A stretch of DNA of 64,000 nt from NCBI RefSeq assembly GCF_008065375.1, contig NZ_VJYI01000017.1, forward strand, positions 211,287 through 275,286, in the 5' to 3' direction. The DNA is from Nonomuraea sp. SYSU D8015. Its GTDB lineage: Bacteria > Actinomycetota > Actinomycetes > Streptosporangiales > Streptosporangiaceae. The position numbers were made by a program, and so were the translations under genes. Shown one piece after another: positions 24,710 through 34,168 of this stretch. Numbering within the stretch: the stretch's first letter is position 1; the number at the start of each line of letters is the position of its first letter. The notes below the pieces were generated by a model that saw only the letters and a list, made by a program, of their open reading frames with translations, had not been told where the DNA came from and did no database searches.

Positions 24710-27064
24710 ATGAGGGGTCAAGGACCAATCGACACTAGTGCCGCGTCCGGCGAGAGCCCGCCGTGGCAGGACACCCGGCTGTCGCCCGAAGAGCGAGCCG
24801 CGGCGCTCGTCCCGCTCATGACGCTGGAGGAGAAGGTCGCCCAGCTGGTCGGCGTCTGGGTCGGCGCCGACGCCTCAGGGGGAGGCGTCGCGCCGCACCA
24901 GCACGACATGGACACCGTGCAGTGGGACGCGGTCATCGGCAACGGCCTGGGGCAGCTGACCCGCCCGTTCGGGACCGCCCCGGTCGATCCCGTCGCCGGC
25001 GCCCGCTCGCTGGCCGCGTCCCAGGCGGAGATCGTGGCGGCCAGCAGGTTCGGGATCCCGGCCCAGGTCCACGAGGAGTGCCTGACCGGCTTCGCCGCCT
25101 GGCGGGCGACCGTCTATCCCGCGCCGCTGAGCTGGGGCGCCGCCTTCGACCCCGAACTGGTCGAGGAGATGGCCGGGCAGGTCGGCCGGTCGCTGCGCGC
25201 GGCGGGCGTTCACCAGGGTCTCGCCCCGGTTCTCGACGTCACCAGGGACTACCGGTGGGGCCGCACCGAGGAGACCATCGGCGAGGACCCGTACCTGGTC
25301 GGGACCGTCGGCGCGGCGTACGTGCGCGGCCTCGAGGGCGCCGGGATCGTCGCCACGCTGAAGCACTTCGCCGGGTACGCCGCCTCCCGGGGCGGCCGCA
25401 ACCACGCCCCCGTGCCGATGGGCCGCAGGGAGCTGGCCGACACCGTGCTGCCGCCGTTCGAGATGGCGCTGCGGCTCGGCGGCGCCCGGTCGGTGATGAA
25501 CTCCTACGCCGAGATCGACGGCGTCCCTCCGGCCGCCGACGAGGGCCTGCTGACCGGGCTGCTGCGCGAGGAGTGGGGATTCACCGGCACGGTCGTCTCC
25601 GACTACTTCGCCATCCGCTTCCTGGAGCGCCTGCACGGCGTGGCCGCGGACGGAGGGCAGGCGGCCGGGCTGGCCCTGCGGGCCGGGATCGACGTCGAAC
25701 TGCCGACCGTCGACACCTTCGGCGCTTCGCTGATCGAGGCGGTGAAGGCCGGTGAGGTCGACGAGGCGCTCATCGACCGCGCCCTGCGGCGGGTGCTGGC
25801 GCAGAAGGCCGAGCAGGGCCTCCTCGACGCCGGCTGGCGGCCGCTTCCGGAGGACCCCGACGGGCTCCGCCTGGACGACGAGACCGGCCGCGACATCACC
25901 CTGCGCCTGGCCCGCGAGTCCATCGTCCTGCTCCGCAACGCCGGCGGCGTGCTGCCGCTGGCGCCCGGGCGGCGCGTCGCGCTCGTCGGCCCGGTCGCCG
26001 ACGACCCGATGGCCATGCTCGGTTGCTACACCTTCCCCGCGCACGTCGGCCCGCATCCGGAGCAAGGGCTGGGGGTCGAGATCCCGTCGCTGCGCGAGGC
26101 CCTGGCCGAGCTCGTCCCCGGCCTGACGTACGTGCCGGGCTGCGCCATCACCGGCGACGACACCTCCGGCATCCCGGCGGCGGTCGCCGCCGCGGCCGAG
26201 GCCGACGTGTGCGTGCTCGCCGTCGGCGACCGCGCCGGCCTGTTCGGGCGCGGCACCTCGGGGGAGGGCTGCGACGCCGTCGACCTGGACCTCCCGGGCG
26301 TCCAGGGCGAGCTGGTGCGGGCCGTGCTCGCCACCGGCACCCCCGTGGTGCTGGTGCTGCTCGCGGGACGCCCGTACGCGCTCGGCCCGGAGACCGACGC
26401 GGCCGCGGCCGTCGTCTACGGATTCTTCCCCGGGCAGCTCGGCGGCCAGGCCCTCGCCGAGGTGCTCACCGGCGCGGTCAATCCGTCCGGGCGGCTGCCG
26501 GTCAGCGTGCCGCGCGACGCCGGCGCGCTGCCCTCGACGTACCTGTCGCCGCCGCTGGGACGCCGCTCGGAGGTCTCGTCCGTGGACCCGACGCCCGCGT
26601 TCCCGTTCGGGCACGGGCTCGGTTACACGACGTTCGAGTGGAGCGACGCGGGCGTGCGCGGGCCGGCCGAGTGGCCGGTCGACGGCGAGACGACCGTCGA
26701 GATCACGGTGCGCAACACCGGGTCGCGCCCCGGCGCCGAGGTCGTGCAGCTGTACCTGCACGACCCGGTGGCGCAGACGACCAGGCCGGTGGTGCGGCTG
26801 GTCGGCTACGCCCGCGTGCCGCTGGAGGTGGGGCGGGCCGCGCGCGTGTCGTTCACGGTCCCGGCCGACCTCACGTCGTTCACGGGGGTGCGCGGCCGGC
26901 GCATCGTCGAGCCCGGCGACGTCGAGCTGCGCTTCGGGCGCTCCAGCGCCGACACCGCGGCGGTCCTGCCGCTGCGGCTGACCGGCGCCGAGCGCGAGGT
27001 CGGCCACGACAGGAAGCTGCTGGCGGCGGTCGCCGTCACACCGGAGGAAGGCGGCGGCATATGA
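24710..27064 (+). CDS. GH3 beta-glycosidase (beta-xylosidase/beta-glucosidase)
   Basis: A 784-residue enzyme without signal peptide. It has the GH3 N-terminal barrel (PVLDVTRDYRWGRTEETIGE, LKHFAGYAASRGGRNHAP), the nucleophile Asp298 in GTVVSDYF, an alpha/beta sandwich domain with candidate acid/base Glu519 in GRGTSGEGCD, and a C-terminal fibronectin type III-like domain (VEITVRNTGSRPGAEVVQLY). In this context it most likely hydrolyses xylo-oligosaccharides in the cytoplasm. It is the first gene of an operon with two permeases, a binding protein and a DUF624 protein; its stop overlaps the next ATG. A consensus promoter and LacI operator precede it. Confidence 0.93.
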   Translation: MRGQGPIDTSAASGESPPWQDTRLSPEERAAALVPLMTLEEKVAQLVGVWVGADASGGGVAPHQHDMDTVQWDAVIGNGLGQLTRPFGTAPVDPVAGARSLAASQAEIVAASRFGIPAQVHEECLTGFAAWRATVYPAPLSWGAAFDPELVEEMAGQVGRSLRAAGVHQGLAPVLDVTRDYRWGRTEETIGEDPYLVGTVGAAYVRGLEGAGIVATLKHFAGYAASRGGRNHAPVPMGRRELADTVLPPFEMALRLGGARSVMNSYAEIDGVPPAADEGLLTGLLREEWGFTGTVVSDYFAIRFLERLHGVAADGGQAAGLALRAGIDVELPTVDTFGASLIEAVKAGEVDEALIDRALRRVLAQKAEQGLLDAGWRPLPEDPDGLRLDDETGRDITLRLARESIVLLRNAGGVLPLAPGRRVALVGPVADDPMAMLGCYTFPAHVGPHPEQGLGVEIPSLREALAELVPGLTYVPGCAITGDDTSGIPAAVAAAAEADVCVLAVGDRAGLFGRGTSGEGCDAVDLDLPGVQGELVRAVLATGTPVVLVLLAGRPYALGPETDAAAAVVYGFFPGQLGGQALAEVLTGAVNPSGRLPVSVPRDAGALPSTYLSPPLGRRSEVSSVDPTPAFPFGHGLGYTTFEWSDAGVRGPAEWPVDGETTVEITVRNTGSRPGAEVVQLYLHDPVAQTTRPVVRLVGYARVPLEVGRAARVSFTVPADLTSFTGVRGRRIVEPGDVELRFGRSSADTAAVLPLRLTGAEREVGHDRKLLAAVAVTPEEGGGI

Positions 27065-28089
27065 CCACCGAGCCCGCCTCTCGGAGTGAGGCCATGAAAA
27101 CGGGCGCGATGAGCACGACCCTGGACGGTCCACCGCGGGACGCGCGCCCCGCCCGGCCCGACGCCGGCCGGCGGAGGCGCGCCAAGCCGGACACGTGGTG
27201 GCACGCGCTCCGCCGCGACTGGCGGCTGTATTCGCTGGCGATCCTGCCGCTGCTGTTCTTCCTGATCTTCCGGTACGTCCCGATGATCGGAAACGTGATC
27301 GCCTTCCGCCGGTACGAGCCGGGCGGCAGCATCTTCGGCGAGTCCTGGGCGGGCCTGCGGTACGTGCGGATGTTCCTCAGCGACCCCACGTTCTGGAACG
27401 TGTTCACCAACACGCTCATCCTCGGCGCGCTGACCCTGCTGTTCACCTTCCCGCTGCCGATCGCGCTGGCGCTGCTGCTCAACGAGGTGCGCAACCAGCG
27501 CATCAAGCGGTTCCTGCAGTCGGTGTCGTACCTGCCGCACTTCCTGTCGATGGTCATCGTGGCCGGCATCGTCATGCAGATGACGGCCATCGACGGCCCC
27601 ATCAACCAGATGCTGAAGGCCGTCGGCGAAGACCCCGTCCCGTTCATGCAGAAGCCGGAGTGGTTCCGCACGATCTTCGTCTCGTCGGAGGTCTGGCAGA
27701 CCGTCGGCTGGGGGACGATCCTCTACCTGGCCGCGCTGACGACCATCGACGAGCAGCTCTACGACGCGGCCCGCATCGACGGCGCCAACCGGTGGCGGCA
27801 GATCTGGCACGTCACCCTGCCGGGCATCCGCCCGACGGCGGTCACGCTGCTGATCCTCAACGTCGGCACGTTCATGGCCGTGGGCTTCGAGAAGGTCCTG
27901 CTGCTGTACAACCCGCTGACGTACCCGACGGCCGACGTGATCTCCACGTACCTGTACCGCATGGGCTTCGAGTCGAGCAACCTCAGCTACGCCGCCGCGA
28001 TCGGCCTGTTCGAGGCGCTGATCGGGGTGGTGCTGATCGTGTCGGCGAACCTGATCTCCCGCCGCACAGTAGGGACCAGCATATGGTGA
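27061..28089 (+). CDS. Oligosaccharide ABC permease, LplB type
   Basis: A 342-residue permease. After a basic N-terminal extension of about 50 residues come six membrane segments; RYVPMIGNVIAFRRY near the first is the LplB/YtcP family signature, and the ATPase-coupling loop reads YDAARIDGANRWRQIWHVTL. The ATG at 27061 overlaps the GH3 stop. It pairs with the next gene to import an oligosaccharide; no ATPase gene is in the operon, so a shared MsiK-like ATPase elsewhere is likely. Confidence 0.93.
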   Translation: MTTEPASRSEAMKTGAMSTTLDGPPRDARPARPDAGRRRRAKPDTWWHALRRDWRLYSLAILPLLFFLIFRYVPMIGNVIAFRRYEPGGSIFGESWAGLRYVRMFLSDPTFWNVFTNTLILGALTLLFTFPLPIALALLLNEVRNQRIKRFLQSVSYLPHFLSMVIVAGIVMQMTAIDGPINQMLKAVGEDPVPFMQKPEWFRTIFVSSEVWQTVGWGTILYLAALTTIDEQLYDAARIDGANRWRQIWHVTLPGIRPTAVTLLILNVGTFMAVGFEKVLLLYNPLTYPTADVISTYLYRMGFESSNLSYAAAIGLFEALIGVVLIVSANLISRRTVGTSIW

Positions 28090-28961
28090 CGATGGCCAGG
28101 AGCCGCGGCTACCGCGTGTTCCAAGGGATCAACGCCGTCATCCTGACCGGCGTCGTGATCGTGACGCTGTATCCGTTCGTCAACATCATCGCCCGCTCGT
28201 TCAGCGAAGAGCGCTACATCGTCACCGGGCAGGTCAACCTCCTTCCGCGCGGGTTCAGCCTCAGGACCTACGAAGTCGTGACGGCGGACCCGATGTTCTG
28301 GACGAACTACCGCAACACGGTGGTCTACACGGTCGTGGCCACGGCCATCGCCATGGTGCTGACGACCTGCTACGCGTACGTGCTGTCCAAGAAGCACCTC
28401 AAGGGCCGCACGTTCCTCATCTGGGTGGCCGTCTTCACCATGATCTTCTCCGGCGGCCTGATCCCCAACTACGTGCTGGTCAACAGCCTCGGGATGACGA
28501 ACACCATCTGGGCCGTCGTGCTGCCCAACGCCATCAGCGTCTTCAACCTGCTGGTCATGAAGACGTTCTTCGAGAACCTGCCGCAGGAGCTGGAGGAGGC
28601 CGCCGCCATCGACGGCCTCAGCACCTACGGCATCCTCTGGCGGGTGGTGCTGCCGCTGTCGAAAGCGGTCATCGCCACGATGCTGCTCTTCTACGCGGTC
28701 TCGTTCTGGAACTCGTGGTTCACGGCCTTCCTCTACCTGAACGAGCAGGAGCTGTTCCCGGTGACCGTCTACCTGCGCAACATCATCGCGGGCGCCACCG
28801 GCGCGGAGAACGCCGGCGCGGTGATAGGTGAGGCGTCGCAGGTGGCCTCCAACATCCAGTCGGTGACGATCCTCCTCACCGTCCTGCCCATCCTGGCGGT
28901 CTACCCCTTCGTCCAGAGGTACTTCGTCTCCGGAGTCATGCTCGGCGCGGTCAAGGGCTAG
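28083..28961 (+). CDS. Oligosaccharide ABC permease, LplC type
   Basis: A 292-residue partner permease with six membrane segments. Family features are FVNIIARSFSEERYIVTGQV, FTMIFSGGLIPNYVLV and the coupling loop LEEAAAIDGLSTYGILWRVV. The ATG at 28083 overlaps the end of the previous gene; an ATG at 28092 is an alternative. It forms the channel with the LplB-type protein. Confidence 0.93.
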   Translation: MVTMARSRGYRVFQGINAVILTGVVIVTLYPFVNIIARSFSEERYIVTGQVNLLPRGFSLRTYEVVTADPMFWTNYRNTVVYTVVATAIAMVLTTCYAYVLSKKHLKGRTFLIWVAVFTMIFSGGLIPNYVLVNSLGMTNTIWAVVLPNAISVFNLLVMKTFFENLPQELEEAAAIDGLSTYGILWRVVLPLSKAVIATMLLFYAVSFWNSWFTAFLYLNEQELFPVTVYLRNIIAGATGAENAGAVIGEASQVASNIQSVTILLTVLPILAVYPFVQRYFVSGVMLGAVKG

Positions 28962-28990
28962 CCGTCCCCGTCAACCGAAGGAATCCCCCC

Positions 28991-30628
28991 ATGCGAGAGA
29001 TCTCACGACGTCAGGCGCTTGTCGGCTTGGGTGCGTTCACCTTCGTCCTCGCCGGCTGCGGCGAGGGCGAGACCGCAAAGAAGACCGCCGACGTGTCAGG
29101 GAACAAGGCGGGCGCGATGGCGAGCTTCGGCGTCGGCCAGCAGTTCAAGGCCACCGAGCCGATCTCCTTCGACGTCCTCTACAACAACCACCCGTTCTAC
29201 CCGCTCAAGAACGACTGGCTGTTCTGGCAGGAGCTGACCAAGCGCACCAACGTCACCCTCAAGCCGGTCGCGGTGCCGCTCAGCGACTACGAGAAGAAGC
29301 GCGGCCTGCTGGTGGGCTCCGGTCAGGCCCCGCTCATCATCCCGAAGACGTACCATCCGGCTGAGGAGGCCTTCGTGGCCTCCGGCGCCATCCTGCCGGT
29401 CAGCGACTACCTCGACCTGATGCCGAACTTCAAGGACAAGGTCGCCAAGTGGCGCCTGGAGCCGGAGCTGAACACGTTCCGGCAGTCCGACGGCCGCTTC
29501 TACCTGCTGCCCGGGCTTCACGAGGACATCTGGGTGGACTACTCCCTCGCGGTCAGGACCGACATCCTGGAGAAGCACAATCTGGAGATCCCCAAGACCT
29601 GGGACGAGCTGTACACCGTTCTCAAGGCGTTGAAGGCCGAGTACCCCGACCTCTATCCCATGACCGACCGGTGGGGCGTCCCCACGCCGGGAGGCAACCT
29701 GCTCAAAATCGTCGCCCAGGCGTACGGCGCCAAGGGCGGGTGGGAGTACCAGCACGCGACCTGGGACTCCGCGGCCGGGAAGTTCGTCTACACCGGCGCC
29801 ATGCCCGGGTACAAGCAGATGATCGAGTACCTGCACAAGCTGGTGAAGGAGAAGCTGCTCGACCCGGAGAGCTTCACGCAGCAGGACGAGCAGGCCAAGC
29901 AGAAGTTCAACTCCGGCAAGTCGTTCGTCATCAGCGCCAACGCGCAGACGCTGATCAACGACCACCGGACCCAGCTGAGCAAGCTCGTCCCCGGCGCCAA
30001 GATCGTCAAGATTCCGGTGCCGCTGGGCCCGATCGGGGAGTACAAGATCGGCGTCCGCACCGAGAACGGCGTCATGATCTCCAAGAAGGCCCTGGAGAAC
30101 AAGAACTTCGTGGCCATGATGCAGTTCATCGACTGGCTCTGGTACTCCGACCAGGGCCAGGAGTTCGCCAAGTGGGGCGTCGAGGGGACCACGTTCACCA
30201 AGGACGCCTCCGGCGCCTACAAGCTCGCCGAGGACGTCGACTTCGTCGGCCTCAACCCCGGGGCGCCCAAGCACCTGCAGAAGGACTTCGGCTTCCACAA
30301 CGGCGTGTTCACCTACGGCGGCACCACCAAGCTGCTGCACTCCACCTTCTCCGAGGAGGAGCTGGCATTCCAGAAGGTGATGAACGCCAGGAAGCCGTGG
30401 CCCGTCGAGCCGCCGCACCCGTTCACCGACGAGGAGCGCGAGCAGGCCGCGCTGTGGGAGACGCCGCTGAAGGACCACGTCCAGCAGAACACGCTCAAGT
30501 TCATCCTCGGCGAGCGCGACCTGAGCGAATGGGACGCCTACGTCAAGGAGCTGGAGGCCAAGAACATGACCTCCTACATCAACCTGGTCACCACCGCCTA
30601 CGAGCGGTTCAAGAAGGAACACGGCTGA
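28991..30628 (+). CDS. LplA-type oligosaccharide-binding lipoprotein
   Basis: A 545-residue extracellular binding protein. Its N-terminus combines a twin-arginine-like ISRRQALVGLG with the lipobox LAGC, so it is probably a Tat- or Sec-exported lipoprotein. Large size and the sequence relation to LplA of the LplABC systems (FYLLPGLHEDIWVDYSLAVR, WVDYS and DQGQEFAKWGVEGT) fit aldouronate or other oligosaccharide uptake. It follows the permeases by 29 bases. The mature protein is relatively Lys-rich for this genome, normal for exported binding proteins. Confidence 0.92.
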   Translation: MREISRRQALVGLGAFTFVLAGCGEGETAKKTADVSGNKAGAMASFGVGQQFKATEPISFDVLYNNHPFYPLKNDWLFWQELTKRTNVTLKPVAVPLSDYEKKRGLLVGSGQAPLIIPKTYHPAEEAFVASGAILPVSDYLDLMPNFKDKVAKWRLEPELNTFRQSDGRFYLLPGLHEDIWVDYSLAVRTDILEKHNLEIPKTWDELYTVLKALKAEYPDLYPMTDRWGVPTPGGNLLKIVAQAYGAKGGWEYQHATWDSAAGKFVYTGAMPGYKQMIEYLHKLVKEKLLDPESFTQQDEQAKQKFNSGKSFVISANAQTLINDHRTQLSKLVPGAKIVKIPVPLGPIGEYKIGVRTENGVMISKKALENKNFVAMMQFIDWLWYSDQGQEFAKWGVEGTTFTKDASGAYKLAEDVDFVGLNPGAPKHLQKDFGFHNGVFTYGGTTKLLHSTFSEEELAFQKVMNARKPWPVEPPHPFTDEEREQAALWETPLKDHVQQNTLKFILGERDLSEWDAYVKELEAKNMTSYINLVTTAYERFKKEHG

Positions 30629-30687
30629 TCGACGCGGACGGGCCAGGCCCATGGCAGACGGCCGCCCGGGCCGGGGAAGGATGACCG

Positions 30688-31383
30688 ATGAGCGAGGTGC
30701 CTGAGGTGGCGGCGCGGCGGCGGTTCGGTGAGGGGCCGCTCTCGCGCGCCGCCGCGCTGATCTACACCCTGCTGGTGGTCGAGGGCCTGTTCCTGGTCAC
30801 GGCCGCGCCCGGCCTCGTCGCGCTGACCCTGCTCGGCAGCGACGCGAGCAACGTGCCGCTGGCGGCCCTCTGTGCGCTGCCGCTCGGCCCCGCCCTGTCC
30901 GCCGCGCTCTACGCGCTGGGCCGGCGCAGCACCGACCTGACGGACCTGCGCCCGGCGGCGGCGTTCTGGCGCGGCTACAGGGCCAACGCGGGCGGGGTGC
31001 TGAAGATCTGGGCGCCGTGGCTGGCCGGGGTGGCCGTCATCGGGACCAATCTGGCGAACTTCGCGGCCGCCGGAGTGCCGGGGTGGTGGGCGGTGCTGCT
31101 GGTGCTCGTCGCGGCGGCGGCGATCGTGTGGGTGGCCAACGCGCTGGTGATCACGTCGTTGTTCGAGTTCCGGGCGGTGGACGTGGCCCGGCTGGCCTCG
31201 TACTTCCTCATGCGCTCGCCCAAGGTCACCCTGGCCAACGCCTCCCTGCTCGTCGTGGCGGGCGGCGCCACGCTGCTCGCCACCGAGCTGCTGCCGGCGC
31301 TCCTGGCCTCGGCGTTCGCGGCGGCGCTGCTGTGGAACAGCCGCCCGCTGATCGCCGAGGTGACCGAAAGGTTCACCGTCTGA
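30688..31383 (+). CDS. DUF624 (YesL-like) membrane protein
   Basis: A 231-residue protein with five to six hydrophobic segments and the DUF624 layout; family members sit next to LplABC-type importers and are of unknown function, perhaps assisting transport or sensing. It is the last gene of the GH3 operon, 59 bases after the binding protein, and its stop lies one base from the stop of the convergent GH67 gene. Confidence 0.8.
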   Translation: MSEVPEVAARRRFGEGPLSRAAALIYTLLVVEGLFLVTAAPGLVALTLLGSDASNVPLAALCALPLGPALSAALYALGRRSTDLTDLRPAAAFWRGYRANAGGVLKIWAPWLAGVAVIGTNLANFAAAGVPGWWAVLLVLVAAAAIVWVANALVITSLFEFRAVDVARLASYFLMRSPKVTLANASLLVVAGGATLLATELLPALLASAFAAALLWNSRPLIAEVTERFTV

Positions 31384-31384
31384 A

Positions 31385-33409
31385 TCAGGGGATGTGCCGG
31401 CCGTGGGCGTCCGGCACCCCCGACTTGCGGAAGAAATAGGCGTTGATCTGGTCGCGCCACTCCTCGGCGCAGCGGAGCTGCTCGTCGAGCAGCTCCCGCA
31501 CCCGGCCGTGCAGCGCCGGGTCCACCGACCCCTCGAGCTTGTCCCAGTGCGCCCGCATCTCGGCCACCTCCTCGACCCCGGCGAAATGGGTGTCGTAGAT
31601 GTGCTGGATGACGGTCGAGCCGCTGTGCAGCACGTGCCCGTACGGGACGTGGTGGAAGAACAGCAGCAGCTCGTCGGGGCACCGCTCCAGGGACTCGTAG
31701 ACGTCCGACCACGGCCGCGGATACTGGCCGGTGAAGCCCGTCCCGGTGGCGCGGGTGCGGTCCACGCCGACGCCGTCCCGGTCGGCGAAGTGGTACGTGC
31801 CCCACGGCGTGTACTCGTAGCCGTCCACGTCGGGGCCGTAATGGTGCCCGGGGCGGACCATGAAGCCGACGCCGAGCGGCGCGGTGTAGCGCTCGTAGGT
31901 CCGCCAGGAGCCGTCCATCATCGCGTGCAGGGCGCGCCGCAGCGGCTCCGGGCCCGGCGGGAACGTGAGGCCGATCCACTCGTCGAGGATGTCGGCGGGG
32001 GTCAGCCACGGGTCCCAGGCCAGGCGGCCGAAGGCGTACAGGTTGGCCTGCGCGAGCGGGTGGCCGGTCCAGAAAGGGTCGTCGCCGACGTTGGAGACCG
32101 CGACCAGGCCGCCCCTGGCCGCCCTCGTCGCCACGCTCGACCCGTCCTCCGGGCCCCACGGCTTGAAGCCGAGCACCTCGCTCCACATCGGGGCCAGGTA
32201 GCACACGTGCTTCTGCTGGCCGGTGTACTCCTGCGTCACCTGGAACTCCACCGCCACGTTCGTGTGGTCCATCGCCATGATGACCGGCGAGACCGGCTCC
32301 CGCGGCTGGAAGTCCATGGGACCGTACTTGACCTGCAGGATCGCGTTGTCGCGGAACTGCCCGTCGAGCGGGGCGAAATGGTCGTGGGCGGCGCGGGCGC
32401 GGTCGGTCGAGCGGTCGCGCCAGTCCTGCCGGTGGTTGTAGACGAAGGCCCGCCAGTGCACGACCCCGCCGTGCGGGGCGAGGGCGTCGGCGAGCAGGTT
32501 GGCGCCGTCGGCGTGGGTGCGCCCGTACGCGAACGGGCCCGGCTGCCCCTCGGAGTCGGCCTTCACCATGTAACCGCCGAAGTCCGGAATCGTCCCGTAC
32601 ACGCGCTCGGTGGCCTCGGCCCACCACCGGCGCACGTCCTCGTCCAGCGGGTCGGCGGTCGGCAGCCCGCCGAGCACGATGGGGGAGGCGAACGTGACCG
32701 ACAGGTGCACACGGATCCCGTACGGGCGCAGCTCGGCGGCGATCGCGGCGACCTCGTCGAGCCGGTCGGTCAGCAGGCGCGCCTCGCTGGCGTGCACGTT
32801 GACGTTGTTGATCGCGACCGCGTTGATCCCGCACGCGGCCAGCAACCGCCCGTAGGCCCGCACGCGCGCGAGGTCCTCGCGCAGGACGCCGTCATGCCAG
32901 AAGATCGAACCGCCCGCGTAGCCGCGTTCGACCTGGCCCATCACCGGGTGCACGTCGATGTTGTCCCAGTGGTCGAGCATGCGCCGCCCGTTCGCGGGCC
33001 GGTGCCGCTCCGCCGGCCGCTCGCCCTCGAACGCCGCCTCACCCAGCCGCATCACGTGGTAGAAGCCGTAGAGCAGCCCGGCGGGGTCGTCGGCGAGCAC
33101 CACCGTGACGCCGTCGCGCCGGGCGAGCACGTACCCCTCCGCGCCGGCTCGGCCGGCCTCGTCCCTGATCGCCGCCGCGCCGGCCGGCAGCCGCTCCACG
33201 GCCGACAACGCCAGCACGAGGTCGAACGGGCCGTCGCCGTCCCGCCGCACACTGCCGCCGTGCCGGGCGCAGGCGTGCGCGACCTCGTCGTGCACGGTCT
33301 CGGCGAGCGTCCCCTCGCCGCCCACGAGGACCTGGCGCGAGCCGATCGCCCGGAACGCCTCCGGCGGCAGCCACGCCGCGTGCACGTCGGTCAGCTCAGG
33401 AATGGTCAC
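31385..33409 (-). CDS. aguA: GH67 alpha-glucuronidase
   Basis: A 674-residue GH67 enzyme that removes (4-O-methyl)glucuronic acid from the non-reducing xylose of aldouronates. It has the N-terminal GH67N domain, the barrel with WDNIDVHPVMGQVERGYAG, the general acid Glu in VKADSEGQPGP, the Asp/Glu pair region QVKYGPMDFQPREPVSP, and the C-terminal dimerisation domain with WDKLEG near the end. There is no signal peptide, so it acts on imported oligosaccharides. It is transcribed convergently to the importer operon, and an ACCG/CGGT inverted repeat (33453-33464) lies 44 bases upstream of its start. Confidence 0.95.
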   Translation of the reverse strand: MTIPELTDVHAAWLPPEAFRAIGSRQVLVGGEGTLAETVHDEVAHACARHGGSVRRDGDGPFDLVLALSAVERLPAGAAAIRDEAGRAGAEGYVLARRDGVTVVLADDPAGLLYGFYHVMRLGEAAFEGERPAERHRPANGRRMLDHWDNIDVHPVMGQVERGYAGGSIFWHDGVLREDLARVRAYGRLLAACGINAVAINNVNVHASEARLLTDRLDEVAAIAAELRPYGIRVHLSVTFASPIVLGGLPTADPLDEDVRRWWAEATERVYGTIPDFGGYMVKADSEGQPGPFAYGRTHADGANLLADALAPHGGVVHWRAFVYNHRQDWRDRSTDRARAAHDHFAPLDGQFRDNAILQVKYGPMDFQPREPVSPVIMAMDHTNVAVEFQVTQEYTGQQKHVCYLAPMWSEVLGFKPWGPEDGSSVATRAARGGLVAVSNVGDDPFWTGHPLAQANLYAFGRLAWDPWLTPADILDEWIGLTFPPGPEPLRRALHAMMDGSWRTYERYTAPLGVGFMVRPGHHYGPDVDGYEYTPWGTYHFADRDGVGVDRTRATGTGFTGQYPRPWSDVYESLERCPDELLLFFHHVPYGHVLHSGSTVIQHIYDTHFAGVEEVAEMRAHWDKLEGSVDPALHGRVRELLDEQLRCAEEWRDQINAYFFRKSGVPDAHGRHIP

Positions 33410-33452
33410 GAACGTCCTCCGGATGGGCAGGCCGAGCCGTCACGGAGAATCT

Positions 33453-33464
33453 ACCGAAACCGGT
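33453..33464. promoter_or_regulatory. Inverted repeat upstream of GH67
   Basis: ACCGAAACCGGT has 4-base inverted arms (ACCG/CGGT) and contains a CGAAA half-site like that of the other LacI-type sites in this locus. It lies in the 64-base gap before the GH67 start. Short, hence tentative. Confidence 0.3.
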
Positions 33465-33473
33465 GATCAACGG

Positions 33474-34103
33474 TCAGACCAGCCCGACGACGAAGCCCTC
33501 GTCCTTGATGCCCAGGTACGCCTGCGGCCGGAACCGCCGCATCGCCTGCTCGATGACCGGGATGTACTTGGGGTTCGAGCCGAGCGGCAGCCGGTAGCCG
33601 TTCTTGACCGTGTGGAACTCCCACAGGTGCTCCATGTCCGGGTGGCGGGCCCGGAAGCCCGGGTCGGCGGGGAAGAGGTCGAGCCGGACCATGATCCTGC
33701 GCATGATGTAGTCGGCGAGCTGGACGCGGCGCTGCTTGGTGCGCGAGATGCCCACCCCGGACAGTTCGGCCCACGCCACCGCCCACGGCTTGCCCCGCGG
33801 GTCGTCCCAGCGCACGCCGAAGGCGTCGAAGACGAGGTGGCGGGGCCGGTTCAGCTTGCGCCAGGCGATGACCGGCAGCAGGCCGATGGACAGGAAGATC
33901 AGCCCGAAGACCACGCCGGGCACCATGCCGTCCGAGCCGCCCGTCACCTGGCCCGTGAAGGACCAGTAGAGCGTCATGATCCCGATGACGCCCGCGACCG
34001 AGCCGCCGATCAGCGCCTTCACCTTGGCGTCGCGGCCGACGTCGATCACCACGGGCGGGGGAGTCGGGGCGTTGAACTGTGGTTGAGAGGGGCCGTACGT
34101 CAT
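33474..34103 (-). CDS. Membrane protein of unknown function, PH-like C-terminus
   Basis: A 209-residue protein. Residues about 1-25 are Pro-rich, then two membrane segments (GGSVAGVIGIMTLYWSF and MVPGVVFGLIFLSIGLLPVI) precede a cytoplasmic domain containing HLVFDAFGVRWDDP and WAVAWAELSGVGI, a pattern like bacterial PH domains. I do not recognise a named family. I chose the ATG at 34103 since upstream residues look non-coding. It stands alone between GH67 and the YtkA-like operon. Confidence 0.7.
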   Translation of the reverse strand: MTYGPSQPQFNAPTPPPVVIDVGRDAKVKALIGGSVAGVIGIMTLYWSFTGQVTGGSDGMVPGVVFGLIFLSIGLLPVIAWRKLNRPRHLVFDAFGVRWDDPRGKPWAVAWAELSGVGISRTKQRRVQLADYIMRRIMVRLDLFPADPGFRARHPDMEHLWEFHTVKNGYRLPLGSNPKYIPVIEQAMRRFRPQAYLGIKDEGFVVGLV

Positions 34104-34168
34104 GAAAGGGCAGGTTAGCGGGGGGCGGGTGCACTTTCCGCTACGCTTCAGGGTTTTGCGAAGCGTCC

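Noticed and set aside
31394..33466. 690-codon plus-strand frame opposite the GH67 gene
   Set aside because: GH67 motifs are certain on the minus strand; the opposite frame is compositional.
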